Source: an uncultured Bacteroides sp. (GTDB lineage Bacteria > Bacteroidota > Bacteroidia > Bacteroidales > Bacteroidaceae). Taken from it: a DNA stretch of 64,000 bases. This document shows positions 8,389 through 17,198 of this stretch, piece after piece (position 1 is the first letter of the stretch; every line of letters begins with the position of its first letter). Under the pieces are notes generated by a model. It was not told the origin of the DNA. It did not search any database and saw nothing but the letters and a program-made list of their open reading frames with translations. Made by a program: the position numbers and the translations under genes. The stretch lies in the NCBI GenBank assembly GCA_902492205.1, contig CABUKU010000009.1, forward strand, positions 40,203 through 104,202, given 5' to 3'.

Positions 8389-9624
8389 ATGAGCAATACC
8401 AATACAGAGTTAATACTTATCCGCATCACTGGCGAAGACCGCCCCGGCTTAACAGCATCTGTTACGGAAATACTTTCCAAATACGATGTTACTATTCTAG
8501 ATATAGGCCAAGCAGATATTCACAATACCCTTTCACTTGGAATACTTTTCAAAACAGAAGAAAAGTATTCAGGTCATATCATGAAAGAATTGTTGTTTAA
8601 AGCATCTTCTTTAGGTATCACCATTCGCTTCTACCCTATTTCTGTGGAAGAATATGAGAATTGGGTAAACATGCAAGGGAAAAACAGATATATTCTCACT
8701 CTGTTAGGTAGAAAATTATCGGCTAAACAAATATCTGCTGTTACACGCATCATAGCAGAGCAAGGAATGAACATCGATGCCATCAAACGCCTCACCGGGC
8801 GTATTCCACTTGATGAATGCAAAGCCAACATTCGTGCTTGTATTGAACTCTCTGTTCGCGGTACTCCCAAAGATCGAACAGTTATGCAAGCACAATTACT
8901 AAAATTAGCAAGCGAACTGGAAATGGATTACTCCTTCCAGCAAGATAATATGTATCGCCGCATGCGTCGTTTGATATGCTTCGATATGGATTCTACATTA
9001 ATAGAAACAGAGGTTATCGACGAACTGGCTATACGTGCAGGCGTAGGCAACGAAGTAAAAGCTATTACCGAACGTGCTATGCGTGGAGAAATTGATTTTA
9101 CGGAAAGTTTCCGCGAACGTGTAGCTTTGCTTAAAGGTTTGGATGAATCAGTGATGAAGGACATAGCAGAAAACCTTCCTATTACAGAGGGAGTGGATCG
9201 TCTGATGTTCGTTTTAAAAAGATATGGATATAAAATAGCTATATTATCGGGAGGTTTTACCTACTTTGGCAATTACCTGAAACAAAAATATGGCATTGAC
9301 TATGTTTATGCCAATGAACTGGAAATAATGGATGGCAAACTCACCGGAAATTATTTAGGTGATGTGGTAGACGGCAAACGTAAAGCCGAACTGCTAAAAC
9401 TTATTGCTCAAGTGGAAAAAGTAGATATAGCTCAAACAATAGCTGTGGGCGACGGTGCCAATGACCTTCCTATGCTTGCCGAAGCAGGATTGGGAATTGC
9501 TTTCCATGCAAAGCCGAAAGTTGTAGCAAATGCTAAACAATCCATTAATACTATCGGGCTCGATGGAGTTCTTTATTTCTTGGGTTTCAAAGATTCTTAT
9601 CTGGAAGAACGAGGAAAATTATAA
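8389..9624 (+). CDS. serB: Phosphoserine phosphatase with N-terminal ACT domains
   Basis: Catalyses the last step of serine synthesis, hydrolysing phosphoserine. The C-terminal half is a HAD phosphatase with FDMDSTL (Asp199 nucleophile and Asp201 general acid), a SGGFTYF threonine/serine-loop equivalent and GDGANDLPML as motif III. The N-terminal ~180 residues look like two ACT-type ligand-binding domains (begins ELILIRITGEDRPGLTASV), suggesting amino-acid control. At 411 residues it matches the long ACT-containing form. A DEAD-box helicase gene starts 12 bp downstream, probably on the same transcript. Confidence 0.94.
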   Translation: MSNTNTELILIRITGEDRPGLTASVTEILSKYDVTILDIGQADIHNTLSLGILFKTEEKYSGHIMKELLFKASSLGITIRFYPISVEEYENWVNMQGKNRYILTLLGRKLSAKQISAVTRIIAEQGMNIDAIKRLTGRIPLDECKANIRACIELSVRGTPKDRTVMQAQLLKLASELEMDYSFQQDNMYRRMRRLICFDMDSTLIETEVIDELAIRAGVGNEVKAITERAMRGEIDFTESFRERVALLKGLDESVMKDIAENLPITEGVDRLMFVLKRYGYKIAILSGGFTYFGNYLKQKYGIDYVYANELEIMDGKLTGNYLGDVVDGKRKAELLKLIAQVEKVDIAQTIAVGDGANDLPMLAEAGLGIAFHAKPKVVANAKQSINTIGLDGVLYFLGFKDSYLEERGKL

Positions 9625-9636
9625 TCTATTTGTAAA

Positions 9637-10881
9637 ATGAAATTTTCTGAACTAAAACTAAGTGACAATGTGTTACAGGCATTAGATGCCATGAACTTTG
9701 AGGAGTGTACCCCTGTACAAGAACACACTATCCCAATTATACTCGAAGGCAAAGATTTAATAGGTGTTGCGCAAACCGGAACCGGGAAAACAGCAGCTTA
9801 TCTTTTACCAGTACTCAATCGTTTATTGACCGATAACCATCCTGAAGATGCAATCAACTGTATTATTATGGCTCCTACCCGTGAACTTGCTCAACAAATA
9901 GACCAGCAAATGGAAGGATTCTCCTATTTCATGCCTATATCAAGCGTTGCTGTATATGGAGGAAATGACGGAGTTCTGTTTGAACAGCAGAAGCGAGGGC
10001 TGACATTGGGAGCGGATGTAGTTATTGCTACCCCGGGACGCTTAATCAGTCACTTAAACTTGGGATATGTAGATCTGTCAAAAGTTTCTTATTTTATTCT
10101 TGATGAAGCTGACCGCATGTTGGATATGGGATTCTATGAAGACATTATGCAAATAGTGAAACATCTGCCAAAAGAAAGGCAAACAATCATGTTTTCTGCC
10201 ACAATGCCCGCGAAGATTCAACAATTAGCCAAGACCATCCTTTCAAATCCTGAAGAGATAAAACTCGCTGTTTCCAAACCTGCCGAAAAGATTATACAGG
10301 CTGCCTATATATGTTATGAACGTCAGAAATTAGGTATCATACAAAATCTGTTTACCGAACAGGTTCCCGAACGTGTTATCATCTTTGCTTCTTCCAAAAT
10401 AAAAGTCAAAGAAGTCACCATAGCATTGAAACGGATGAAACTCAATGTCGGAGAAATGCATTCGGACCTCGACCAATCCCAACGCGAATTTATCATGCGC
10501 GAATTCAAGAATGGAAGAATTAATATTTTAGTTGCAACAGACATTGTGTCACGTGGCATCGACATTGATGATATCCGATTAGTCATTAATTACGATGTTC
10601 CGCATGATAGTGAAGATTATGTTCACCGCATCGGTCGCACAGCCCGTGCCAATAATGACGGAGTTGCACTAACCTTCGTTTCCGAGAAAGAACAAACCAA
10701 GTTTAAAGCAATAGAAAGTTTCTTAGATAAAGATATTTATAAAATACCGGTTCCCGAAGACTTAGGTGAAGCTCCGGAATATACTCCTAAAACAGAGAAT
10801 AAACCTAAAAGGAATTTTAAAGGAAAAAGAAACTTTACGAAAGGAAAAGCTAAAGATAAGCGCCCGGCTCCGAACAAATAA
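9637..10881 (+). CDS. DEAD-box ATP-dependent RNA helicase (RhlE type)
   Basis: RNA helicase involved in RNA remodelling such as ribosome assembly or cold adaptation. Conserved motifs in order: Q-motif (FEECTPVQEHTIP), Walker A AQTGTGKT (about 45-52), PTRELA, TPGR, DEAD, SAT, and in the second RecA domain RGIDI and HRIGRTAR. After residue about 370 comes a short basic tail rich in K, R and N (KPKRNFKGKRNFTKGK), typical of RhlE-like proteins and likely to bind RNA. At 414 residues the length is normal. It is co-transcribed with serB by spacing and ends at a perfect hairpin terminator. Confidence 0.93.
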   Translation: MKFSELKLSDNVLQALDAMNFEECTPVQEHTIPIILEGKDLIGVAQTGTGKTAAYLLPVLNRLLTDNHPEDAINCIIMAPTRELAQQIDQQMEGFSYFMPISSVAVYGGNDGVLFEQQKRGLTLGADVVIATPGRLISHLNLGYVDLSKVSYFILDEADRMLDMGFYEDIMQIVKHLPKERQTIMFSATMPAKIQQLAKTILSNPEEIKLAVSKPAEKIIQAAYICYERQKLGIIQNLFTEQVPERVIIFASSKIKVKEVTIALKRMKLNVGEMHSDLDQSQREFIMREFKNGRINILVATDIVSRGIDIDDIRLVINYDVPHDSEDYVHRIGRTARANNDGVALTFVSEKEQTKFKAIESFLDKDIYKIPVPEDLGEAPEYTPKTENKPKRNFKGKRNFTKGKAKDKRPAPNK

Positions 10882-10918
10882 AAAATGCCTCATTTCATAA
10901 TGAGGCATTTTATTTTTA
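10882..10918 (+). terminator. Intrinsic terminator after the helicase
   Basis: AAAATGCCTCATT (10882-10894) pairs perfectly with AATGAGGCATTTT (10899-10911) around a 4-nt loop, and TATTTTT follows. It can also serve the convergent gene. Confidence 0.85.
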
Positions 10919-10935
10919 TAAATCACATTAAATCG

Positions 10936-11727
10936 TTATTTCACACATTTCATCGTAACTTTACCATCAAAACCTATATTCAGATTAACAATGTAGCACA
11001 AAGGACTTTCGGGAATATTAAGCATTGCCTGATACTGATACCCGGAAGCATTGACTTTTATAAAATTCATATCAGCCAAAATAGATTTCTGTAAGAAATC
11101 ATCAGGAATAACTCCCGCAAAATCTTTCTTGGCAACATCACTTGCATAAAGACTCTTTCTACCCTCATAGATGCAAATGTGCATTACATTATCATAAAAA
11201 ACATTGTCTACACTGATTCCATCTTCCGAAACCGTGGTTTTTATAACTTTCATCTTTGAAGGATTTATATAAACGTAAGCTCTGTAACGTGTACCGTCAT
11301 ACATTACTACCGTGTCTTTTTTGGTAACTTCCGTATAAGTTGGAATAACTTCCATTGTTTTTGTAAAAGCAAGACTGTCGCTTTCATCCTCCGACTTATG
11401 CAACTTTATAATATTGTCTGCCAGTGAATGAAACCAAAATAAATGCTCTGCCTGTTTGTCTATCTGATAGTGAGAAACCTCATTACCATACATATACAAA
11501 CTATCTTTAATGATTTTAAAGTAAACCGGTGCATTCTGACTGTCCGAATAATAGATAGTATCCCCCTCTATCCTGAATAAAGGGGTATCGGTTTCATCGT
11601 CAAGCCATATTCCCTGAAGCAATTCCTTAGCCGTTAAATCTTCATCAGCACCGGATACATCTTTGTTCTTCACAGAGCACGAACATAAAGATACAATAGA
11701 AAATATGACTATTATATAATGTCTCAT
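10936..11727 (-). CDS. Lipoprotein, probably DUF4738 family
   Basis: 263 residues beginning with a lipoprotein signal peptide (MRHYIIVIFSIVSLCSCS, lipobox SLCSC), followed by a mostly beta-strand domain without recognisable catalytic motifs. I assign it to DUF4738 from memory of Bacteroides proteins of this size and position; function is unknown. It lies 18 bp downstream of ugd on the same strand, so it may be the last gene of rfbC-ugd-lipoprotein, yet nothing in it points to sugar metabolism. Confidence 0.65.
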   Translation of the reverse strand: MRHYIIVIFSIVSLCSCSVKNKDVSGADEDLTAKELLQGIWLDDETDTPLFRIEGDTIYYSDSQNAPVYFKIIKDSLYMYGNEVSHYQIDKQAEHLFWFHSLADNIIKLHKSEDESDSLAFTKTMEVIPTYTEVTKKDTVVMYDGTRYRAYVYINPSKMKVIKTTVSEDGISVDNVFYDNVMHICIYEGRKSLYASDVAKKDFAGVIPDDFLQKSILADMNFIKVNASGYQYQAMLNIPESPLCYIVNLNIGFDGKVTMKCVK

Positions 11728-11745
11728 TTAGTTTTTTCCCCTTAA

Positions 11746-13059
11746 TTATTTGCCTATGCAATAATAAACAAAACCAAGCTCCTGAAGTTCTTTTTTATCG
11801 TAAATATTACGTCCATCTACTATAATATTTTGTGCCATGGCTTTTTTGACCACTCCCCATGCAGGAAGACGAAATTCTTTCCACTCCGTGACCAATAATA
11901 AAGCATCGGCATCAAGCACTGCATCATACATGTCTTGTGCATAATAAACAGAATCACCAATGCGGCGTTTTGTTTCTTGCATGGCTGCCGGATCATATGC
12001 ACGGATAGCACATCCGGCTTCTTTCAGCTTATTAATCAAAACCATTGCCGGAGCTTCGCGCATGTCATCGGTTTCCGGTTTGAAAGATAATCCCCACATA
12101 GCAATGCATTTACCCTTCAAATCACCATTTAAATGTCGGACAAGCTTATTAAACAAAACACTTTTCTGTGCTTCGTTCACCTCTTCCACCGCTTTCAATA
12201 CTTTCATGGAATATCCATTTTGTTCTGCCGTCTTAATCAAAGCTTTTACATCTTTCGGGAAACAAGAACCGCCGTACCCAATACCTGGATATAAGAATTT
12301 TCTTCCGATACGGGTGTCCGAACCTATTCCGTTTCTCACCATATTGACGTCCGCCCCCACAAGTTCACAAAGATTGGCAATATCATTCATGAAACTGATA
12401 CGTGTAGCCAACATTGAGTTAGCAGCATATTTAGTCATTTCAGCCGAAGGAATGTCCATGAAGATAACCCGGAAATTATTCAATAAGAACGGTTTATAAA
12501 GTTTACTCATTAACTTCTCGGCACGCGTAGACTCCACTCCCACCACAACACGATCGGGACTCATGAAATCATCCACAGCATTACCTTCTTTCAAGAATTC
12601 GGGATTAGAAGCTATATCAAAATCAATATTAACTCCCCTCTTATCCAATTCTTCCTGAATGGCAGCTTTTACCTTTTTAGCAGTACCAACAGGAACAGTA
12701 CTTTTCGTAACCACCAACAAGTATTTATTCATATTGGCTCCGATAGTTCTTGCCACTTCGAGCACATAACTAAGATCGGCACTTCCGTCTTCATCGGGAG
12801 GTGTACCAACAGCACTGAACACAACTTCCACATCGTTCAGGCATTCCACCAACGAAGTCGTAAATTTCAGTCTGCCCGCTTTCGTGTTACGCAAAACCAT
12901 TTCTTCCAATCCATTTTCATAGATAGGAATAATTCCTTTTTTAAGATTATCAATCTTTTCCCGGTTGGTGTCTACACATGTAACATTTACACCGATTTCA
13001 GCGAAACAAGTTCCTGTTACAAGACCAACATATCCGGTACCAACTATTGCTATTTTCAT
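11746..13059 (-). CDS. ugd: UDP-glucose 6-dehydrogenase
   Basis: Oxidises UDP-glucose to UDP-glucuronate with two NAD+, feeding capsule and polysaccharide synthesis. The N-terminal Rossmann fold has GTGYVGLVTGTCFAE, the central domain has SNPEFLKEG and the catalytic cysteine in GYGGSCFPKD (about residue 260), and the C-terminal UDP-binding domain has WGLSFKPETDDMREAP. At 437 residues it has the standard length. The gene follows rfbC by 13 bp, so both belong to a small nucleotide-sugar operon. UDP-N-acetylmannosamine dehydrogenases are related, but the overall sequence fits Ugd better. Confidence 0.94.
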   Translation of the reverse strand: MKIAIVGTGYVGLVTGTCFAEIGVNVTCVDTNREKIDNLKKGIIPIYENGLEEMVLRNTKAGRLKFTTSLVECLNDVEVVFSAVGTPPDEDGSADLSYVLEVARTIGANMNKYLLVVTKSTVPVGTAKKVKAAIQEELDKRGVNIDFDIASNPEFLKEGNAVDDFMSPDRVVVGVESTRAEKLMSKLYKPFLLNNFRVIFMDIPSAEMTKYAANSMLATRISFMNDIANLCELVGADVNMVRNGIGSDTRIGRKFLYPGIGYGGSCFPKDVKALIKTAEQNGYSMKVLKAVEEVNEAQKSVLFNKLVRHLNGDLKGKCIAMWGLSFKPETDDMREAPAMVLINKLKEAGCAIRAYDPAAMQETKRRIGDSVYYAQDMYDAVLDADALLLVTEWKEFRLPAWGVVKKAMAQNIIVDGRNIYDKKELQELGFVYYCIGK

Positions 13060-13072
13060 CGTGTCAATTTAT

Positions 13073-13621
13073 TTATTGAAAAACTTCCGCATCTTTAAAG
13101 CATACTGCTTGCTTATCTTTTGCAGACATAACCACTTGTTCTTCGGCGATAGGCCAGTCAATTCCCAAATCTGCATCGTTATATAATATCGAAGCTTCAG
13201 CTTGCGGAGCATACGCATTATCCACCTTATAAGTAAAAACAGCTTCGTCACTCAGCACAAGGAAACCATGTGCAAACCCGCGAGGAATAAAAAACTGGCG
13301 TTTATTTTCTTCACTGAGCTCCACACTGACATACTTTCCATACGTTGGCGAAGATTTACGAATATCGACAGCTACATCGAGCACAGTACCTTTAATAACA
13401 CGTACCAATTTAGCCTGGCTAAACTCTCCCTTTTGGTAATGCAACCCGCGCAACACACCAAAAGATGATTTCGACTCGTTATCTTGAATAAAATTCACCT
13501 TACCAACGTTCGCCTCAAATTCTTCTTTCTTGAAAGCTTCCATAAAATAGCCGCGTTCATCCTTAAACATCTTAGGTTCAATAATCCAAACTCCGTTGAT
13601 TTCTGTCTGTATGTAATTCAT
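13073..13621 (-). CDS. rfbC: dTDP-4-dehydrorhamnose 3,5-epimerase
   Basis: Third enzyme of dTDP-L-rhamnose synthesis, a cupin-fold epimerase. Seen: FKDERGYFMEAF near the N-terminus, LRGLHYQKG containing the active-site histidine, and PRGFAHGFLVLSD. At 182 residues it matches the family. I start at the ATG at 13619-13621 (MNYIQTEING); an in-frame upstream extension of 21 residues reads through the promoter box and is not conserved. No rfbA, rfbB or rfbD is nearby. Also called rmlC. Confidence 0.92.
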   Translation of the reverse strand: MNYIQTEINGVWIIEPKMFKDERGYFMEAFKKEEFEANVGKVNFIQDNESKSSFGVLRGLHYQKGEFSQAKLVRVIKGTVLDVAVDIRKSSPTYGKYVSVELSEENKRQFFIPRGFAHGFLVLSDEAVFTYKVDNAYAPQAEASILYNDADLGIDWPIAEEQVVMSAKDKQAVCFKDAEVFQ

Positions 13622-13659
13622 ATATTCTGTTTTTGCTCTAAACTTCTTCTTAAGTGCTG

Positions 13660-13667
13660 CAAAATTA
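13660..13667 (-). promoter_or_regulatory. -7 box of the rfbC-ugd promoter
   Basis: The minus strand reads TAATTTTG, an exact TAnnTTTG box about 38 nt upstream of the chosen rfbC ATG. It lies inside the longer alternative reading frame and therefore supports the shorter start. Confidence 0.5.
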
Positions 13668-13745
13668 CAGATAAAATTGCACATCTGTTTATAATTTGTT
13701 GATAATTTAATTGCCTGTCCATAGAAGAATCTTCAATTAAAAGGT

Positions 13746-13753
13746 TAAATTTG
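13746..13753 (+). promoter_or_regulatory. -7 box four bases before the ATG (possible leaderless start)
   Basis: TAAATTTG matches TAnnTTTG exactly and ends 4 nt before the start codon at 13758. A transcript from it would begin at or within a few bases of the ATG. No -33 TTTG is found at the usual spacing, so the promoter itself is uncertain. Confidence 0.4.
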
Positions 13754-13757
13754 CATC

Positions 13758-14813
13758 ATGATTGAATTAGCACAACATATAGAGACATTATTAATAAATA
13801 ACGATTGCGTTATTATCCCGGAATTCGGCGGTTTTGTTGCACATCATTCTAAAGCAAGATGGATTGAGGAGGAAAATTTATTCCTTCCGCCCACCCGCAC
13901 AATCGGCTTTAATCCGCAACTGAAACTAAATGACGGATTATTGGTACAGTCATATATGAATGTTTATGATACAGACTTTTCCGATGCATCTAAAAGAGTG
14001 GAAAAGGCTGTTGAAGAACTTGTAAATACCCTGCACAAAGAAAGCAAAATAGAAATACATGGCGTAGGCGAACTATCTCTCACCATACATAATACTTATG
14101 AGTTCTGCCCGAATGAAGACGGAGTGCTTACACCGGACTTATATGGATTAAGTTCTTTCGAAATGCAAACACTGGCAGACCTCCGCACCGCAACAGTTAC
14201 GGAAGCAAAGCCGGAAAAAGTTCTTGTTCCGGGAGAAAAGTCGCATAAGAATGTATATGAGATAAGAATAAACCGTTCATTGTTACGCAATACCGTTGCC
14301 GTAGCAGCAGCTATTCTTTTATTCTTCTTCCTCTCTACCCCATTGGAAAATACTTATGTAGCAGAAGACAGTTATGCCCAATTAATTTCAACAGACCTTT
14401 TTGACACTATTAAAGATCAATCTGTTGCAACGACTTTGGTGCATAAAAAACAAAATAGTCAAAGCAATAAAAATCAAAACTTAAAACCGAAAGCTGTTAA
14501 AGTAGAGAAAGTTTGTAAACCTGCCGTAGCCGCCCAAACAAACAATACGGCTAAAGACGTTCAGACAGTCAAAGCAAGCAATGCCAAGACCTACTGCATT
14601 ATAATTGCCAGTGTAGGCAGCACAAAAGATGCCCAAAAGATGTCGGAATCATTAAAGAGCAAAGGTTTCCCGGAAGCTTCGGTTATTGAAAAAGATAATA
14701 AGATAAGAGTATGTATGGCTTCTTATTCCAATCAATCGGAAGCCTACAAGCAATTAAAACAAATCAGGCAGAACGAAACCTATAAAGACGCTTGGTTGTT
14801 AACTAACAAATAA
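13758..14813 (+). CDS. HU-CCDC81-like and SPOR domain membrane protein
   Basis: 351 residues. The N-terminal ~110 residues (IIPEFGGFVAHH, GFNPQLKLNDGLLVQSYM) form the bacterial HU-CCDC81-type domain found in Bacteroidota. One transmembrane helix lies at about 175-193 (NTVAVAAAILLFFFL). A low-complexity linker rich in N, K and Q leads to a C-terminal SPOR domain (about 275-351, begins TYCIIIASVGSTKDAQKM). SPOR domains bind denuded peptidoglycan at division sites, so a role linking the cytoplasm or nucleoid to the cell wall is plausible but not shown. The FHA protein gene follows by 10 bp. Confidence 0.85.
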   Translation: MIELAQHIETLLINNDCVIIPEFGGFVAHHSKARWIEEENLFLPPTRTIGFNPQLKLNDGLLVQSYMNVYDTDFSDASKRVEKAVEELVNTLHKESKIEIHGVGELSLTIHNTYEFCPNEDGVLTPDLYGLSSFEMQTLADLRTATVTEAKPEKVLVPGEKSHKNVYEIRINRSLLRNTVAVAAAILLFFFLSTPLENTYVAEDSYAQLISTDLFDTIKDQSVATTLVHKKQNSQSNKNQNLKPKAVKVEKVCKPAVAAQTNNTAKDVQTVKASNAKTYCIIIASVGSTKDAQKMSESLKSKGFPEASVIEKDNKIRVCMASYSNQSEAYKQLKQIRQNETYKDAWLLTNK

Positions 14814-14823
14814 ATTCCATCAC

Positions 14824-15339
14824 ATGAAAAGAATACGTTGCCCCAAATGCGATAACTATATTACATTTGACGAAACTAAATATCAAGAAGGACAATCTTT
14901 GGTTTTCATTTGTTCGGAATGTAAAAAGCAGTTCGCCATCCGTATAAAACCCAAGCAAAAAGAGGAAGAAGAAAAAGAACTTGCCGAGAAAGAAACTTTG
15001 GGAAGGATTACTGTTATTGAAAACGTATTTGGTTACAAACAAGAACTCCCGCTTTACGAAGGCGACAACAGTATAGGCAGACGGTGTAAAGGAACGGATA
15101 TTACTACTCCTATCGATACGAGCGATATAAGTATGGACAGACGCCATTGCGTAATAAACATCAAACGCAACAAGCAGGGAAAACCGGTTTACACGCTAAG
15201 GGATAATCCCAGTTTGACAGGTACTTTCCTCAATAATGAAATATTAGGAGATAAAGACCGGATAAGAGTGGAAGACGGAGCTATCATAACTATCGGAGCT
15301 ACAACTTTCATACTCCGGACAGAAGAAGATAAAGAATAA
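14824..15339 (+). CDS. Zinc-ribbon and FHA domain protein
   Basis: 171 residues. The N-terminus holds a zinc ribbon (CPKCDN about 6-9 and CSECKK about 31-34), then a charged linker, then an FHA domain (about 85-168) with the phosphothreonine-binding signatures IGRR, SMDRRHCVI and TGTFLNNE. FHA domains bind phosphothreonine peptides, so this is probably a soluble adaptor of a signalling or assembly process. No kinase or phosphatase is adjacent. It is translationally close to the HU/SPOR gene and the pair ends in a clear terminator. Confidence 0.85.
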   Translation: MKRIRCPKCDNYITFDETKYQEGQSLVFICSECKKQFAIRIKPKQKEEEEKELAEKETLGRITVIENVFGYKQELPLYEGDNSIGRRCKGTDITTPIDTSDISMDRRHCVINIKRNKQGKPVYTLRDNPSLTGTFLNNEILGDKDRIRVEDGAIITIGATTFILRTEEDKE

Positions 15340-15342
15340 ATG

Positions 15343-15375
15343 AAAAGAGGAAGCATTGGCTTCCTCTTTTTTATT
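15343..15375. terminator. Intrinsic terminator after the FHA gene
   Basis: AAAAGAGGAAGC (15343-15354) and GCTTCCTCTTTT (15359-15370) form a perfect stem with a 4-nt loop, followed by more T residues. The stop of the convergent gene overlaps its right flank. Confidence 0.85.
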
Positions 15376-15763
15376 AAAATACAATTCCCGCTTTCAGAGT
15401 AATGGAATGATGCTTTAAGGTTTCTTCAAGCTCCGTATGGAAATAAATATCATCATGCTCTTTTAGCCGTTTCAAATTCTGCACTTCATACCCGACAGCA
15501 AGAAATACATCCATTTTATCGGTTATTTTAGTTTGTACCCCCACCGAAGGAGATAAGCAAAAACCACCCGTTGCACGGCTCGAAGGTGCAAAAGAATATC
15601 CGGCTGTTCCCCGCAAAATAAGCGGAACGGACGAAAGAGTACTCATGGCTAATCCTGTACTTATTGAAGCCGTATAAAAGAATTGATCCTTACTACCTGT
15701 TTGTGCTTTTAGAGGCAGACAGAAACCCGATAAAATAAAGAGTACTGCTATATATTTAATCAT
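15374..15763 (-). CDS. Small secreted protein, probable outer-membrane beta-barrel
   Basis: 129 residues with a clear signal peptide (about 1-20, ends PLKAQ). The rest alternates hydrophobic and polar residues with glycine and ends in a C-terminal phenylalanine (KAGIVF), as in outer-membrane beta-barrel proteins. It is short for a barrel, so it may be a small 4-6 strand domain. The family was not recognised. Its start overlaps the upstream lipoprotein stop by 4 bp, so it is translationally coupled and belongs to the TetR-led operon. Confidence 0.6.
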   Translation of the reverse strand: MIKYIAVLFILSGFCLPLKAQTGSKDQFFYTASISTGLAMSTLSSVPLILRGTAGYSFAPSSRATGGFCLSPSVGVQTKITDKMDVFLAVGYEVQNLKRLKEHDDIYFHTELEETLKHHSITLKAGIVF

Positions 15764-16485
15764 TTTATATGAATTGTTATTTGTTTCACAATCTGTAAAG
15801 CCGTAGTTAGTGTGGAAACGTCTTCATAAATATATCCATCACTCCCATCCGGACTACTATGCCCCAACAACCTTGCTTTAAACTCTTTCTTACCGGAAGT
15901 CAAATCTACCTGAGCCGCATAGATAACAGCCGGTTGCCCGCTTCCCTTCTCTCCACCGGAATAATTGGAATCGCCTTCCTTTGCCGACTCCGGATAATGT
16001 TCATTGAAATCTGTCGAATGATTAATTTCCACCTTTACCACAAACTGTTTCAGATAACTGACAGGAGTTACTTTCACATCAAAACTTCCACGAGGAGTAG
16101 CACCACTTATTCCATCCGTCAAAGGCTCTTTTTTCGTCGGAAGAAACAAACCGTCTTCATATTTCACTCCCCGCGAATGACACCAGTGCGGCAATGCCTC
16201 TTTTCTACGATTCTTCCCGGCAGCCTGCCAAGATTGGGTGGCTATTTTATGGGTTACATACACGGTAGAGAGATACTTTCCACTTAAATCTTCCGTCCAA
16301 ACAGCAATCTGAGGCGGATTTTTCTTCTTGATGCCCAGAAACAAAGGAAAGTCATGCAACCATGCATCTCCTTGTTCCATACTTATTCTCACATCATTAT
16401 CGCCATATTCCATCAAGTCGTTATTGCAAGAACAGAATACCGACAAAAACATACTTATCCAAGTCAACATACACATCTTTTTCAT
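15760..16485 (-). CDS. Lipoprotein, possibly DUF2271-like
   Basis: 241 residues with a lipoprotein signal peptide (lipobox FCSC). The motifs PPQIAVWTEDLSGKYLSTVYVTHKIATQSW, ALPHWCH and DGISGATPRGSFDVKV recall the DUF2271 periplasmic family, whose members lie near flavin- and redox-linked envelope proteins; this assignment is tentative. It overlaps the TetR gene stop by 4 bp and the small barrel gene start by 4 bp, so the three form one coupled operon (TetR, lipoprotein, barrel), probably repressed by the TetR protein. Confidence 0.6.
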   Translation of the reverse strand: MKKMCMLTWISMFLSVFCSCNNDLMEYGDNDVRISMEQGDAWLHDFPLFLGIKKKNPPQIAVWTEDLSGKYLSTVYVTHKIATQSWQAAGKNRRKEALPHWCHSRGVKYEDGLFLPTKKEPLTDGISGATPRGSFDVKVTPVSYLKQFVVKVEINHSTDFNEHYPESAKEGDSNYSGGEKGSGQPAVIYAAQVDLTSGKKEFKARLLGHSSPDGSDGYIYEDVSTLTTALQIVKQITIHIK

Positions 16486-17096
16486 CTCTGTTTATCATTA
16501 AACCAATTATCCACTATCCGGTCAATCCCTTCTTCGAGCTGCTTCCATCCTTCTTCATCCTGTATATATATACCATTGAATTCAGGACAATTCTCGGATA
16601 ATAGAATAAGATAGGTAATTGAAGAAGTAATGAGCGTAGCCAGTGAAGCTACCTTCCTCTGTGAAAATCCCGATATGCGGCAAACTTCATTTATAAGTTC
16701 CATACCTTTTGCTTCCCTTTTATCACGAACGTCTTTCACAACCTTATTCGTACTATATAGCTCCCAACGATACAAACGTCGGAGAGTATAGTTTTCCCGA
16801 AGTATACAAATCTGCTTTTTAAACGTTTCCTTTATCAATTCCTGCAATTGTTCCGGCTCCGATAACTCCCACTGAAAGTTAATCCAGAAATCATGCCTCT
16901 TAATATAAGCGGCTATCAATCCGTCCAATGAATCAAAATAACGATAAATAAGCATCTTCGAGACGTTTGCCTTTGCAGCAACAGCATTGACTCCCAAGTT
17001 CTCGAAACCTTTTTCTTCGATTAGTTCATCCACTGCATCCAGCAGAATTCTTTCCGTCACTTCTCTATTCCTGCTCTTTACTACTTCTTTTTCCAT
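16482..17096 (-). CDS. TetR/AcrR-family transcriptional regulator
   Basis: 204 residues. The N-terminal TetR helix-turn-helix (about 10-56; GVNAVAAKANVSKMLIYRYFDSLDGLI) is clear; the C-terminal ligand domain is unspecific. I start at the ATG at 17094-17096; an upstream in-frame extension crosses the promoter box TATGTTTG (17124-17131). An inverted repeat GTTACCG-AA-CGGTAAC directly upstream of that box is the best candidate for its own operator. The array of 22-bp repeats at 17199-17286 lies about 50 bp further upstream. It leads the operon with the lipoprotein and barrel genes. Confidence 0.88.
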   Translation of the reverse strand: MEKEVVKSRNREVTERILLDAVDELIEEKGFENLGVNAVAAKANVSKMLIYRYFDSLDGLIAAYIKRHDFWINFQWELSEPEQLQELIKETFKKQICILRENYTLRRLYRWELYSTNKVVKDVRDKREAKGMELINEVCRISGFSQRKVASLATLITSSITYLILLSENCPEFNGIYIQDEEGWKQLEEGIDRIVDNWFNDKQR

Positions 17097-17123
17097 AAAG
17101 CATATTTTCTTATTTGTTGGGCA

Positions 17124-17148
17124 CAAACATAAGTTACCGAACGGTAAC
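17124..17148 (-). promoter_or_regulatory. tetR -7 box and overlapping operator candidate
   Basis: Minus strand -7 box TATGTTTG (plus 17124-17131, exact). Adjacent at 17133-17148 lies GTTACCG-AA-CGGTAAC, 7-bp arms with a 2-bp centre, located in the spacer where the -33 box should be. A repressor bound there would block its own promoter. Confidence 0.6.
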
Positions 17149-17198
17149 ATACAAGAGAAATCAAGGAAAAGTTATCATTTTGTTTCGAATAACTAATC

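Noticed and set aside
12020..12500. Long plus-strand frame opposite ugd
   Set aside because: Antisense shadow of a strongly conserved gene, with no similarity and no promoter.
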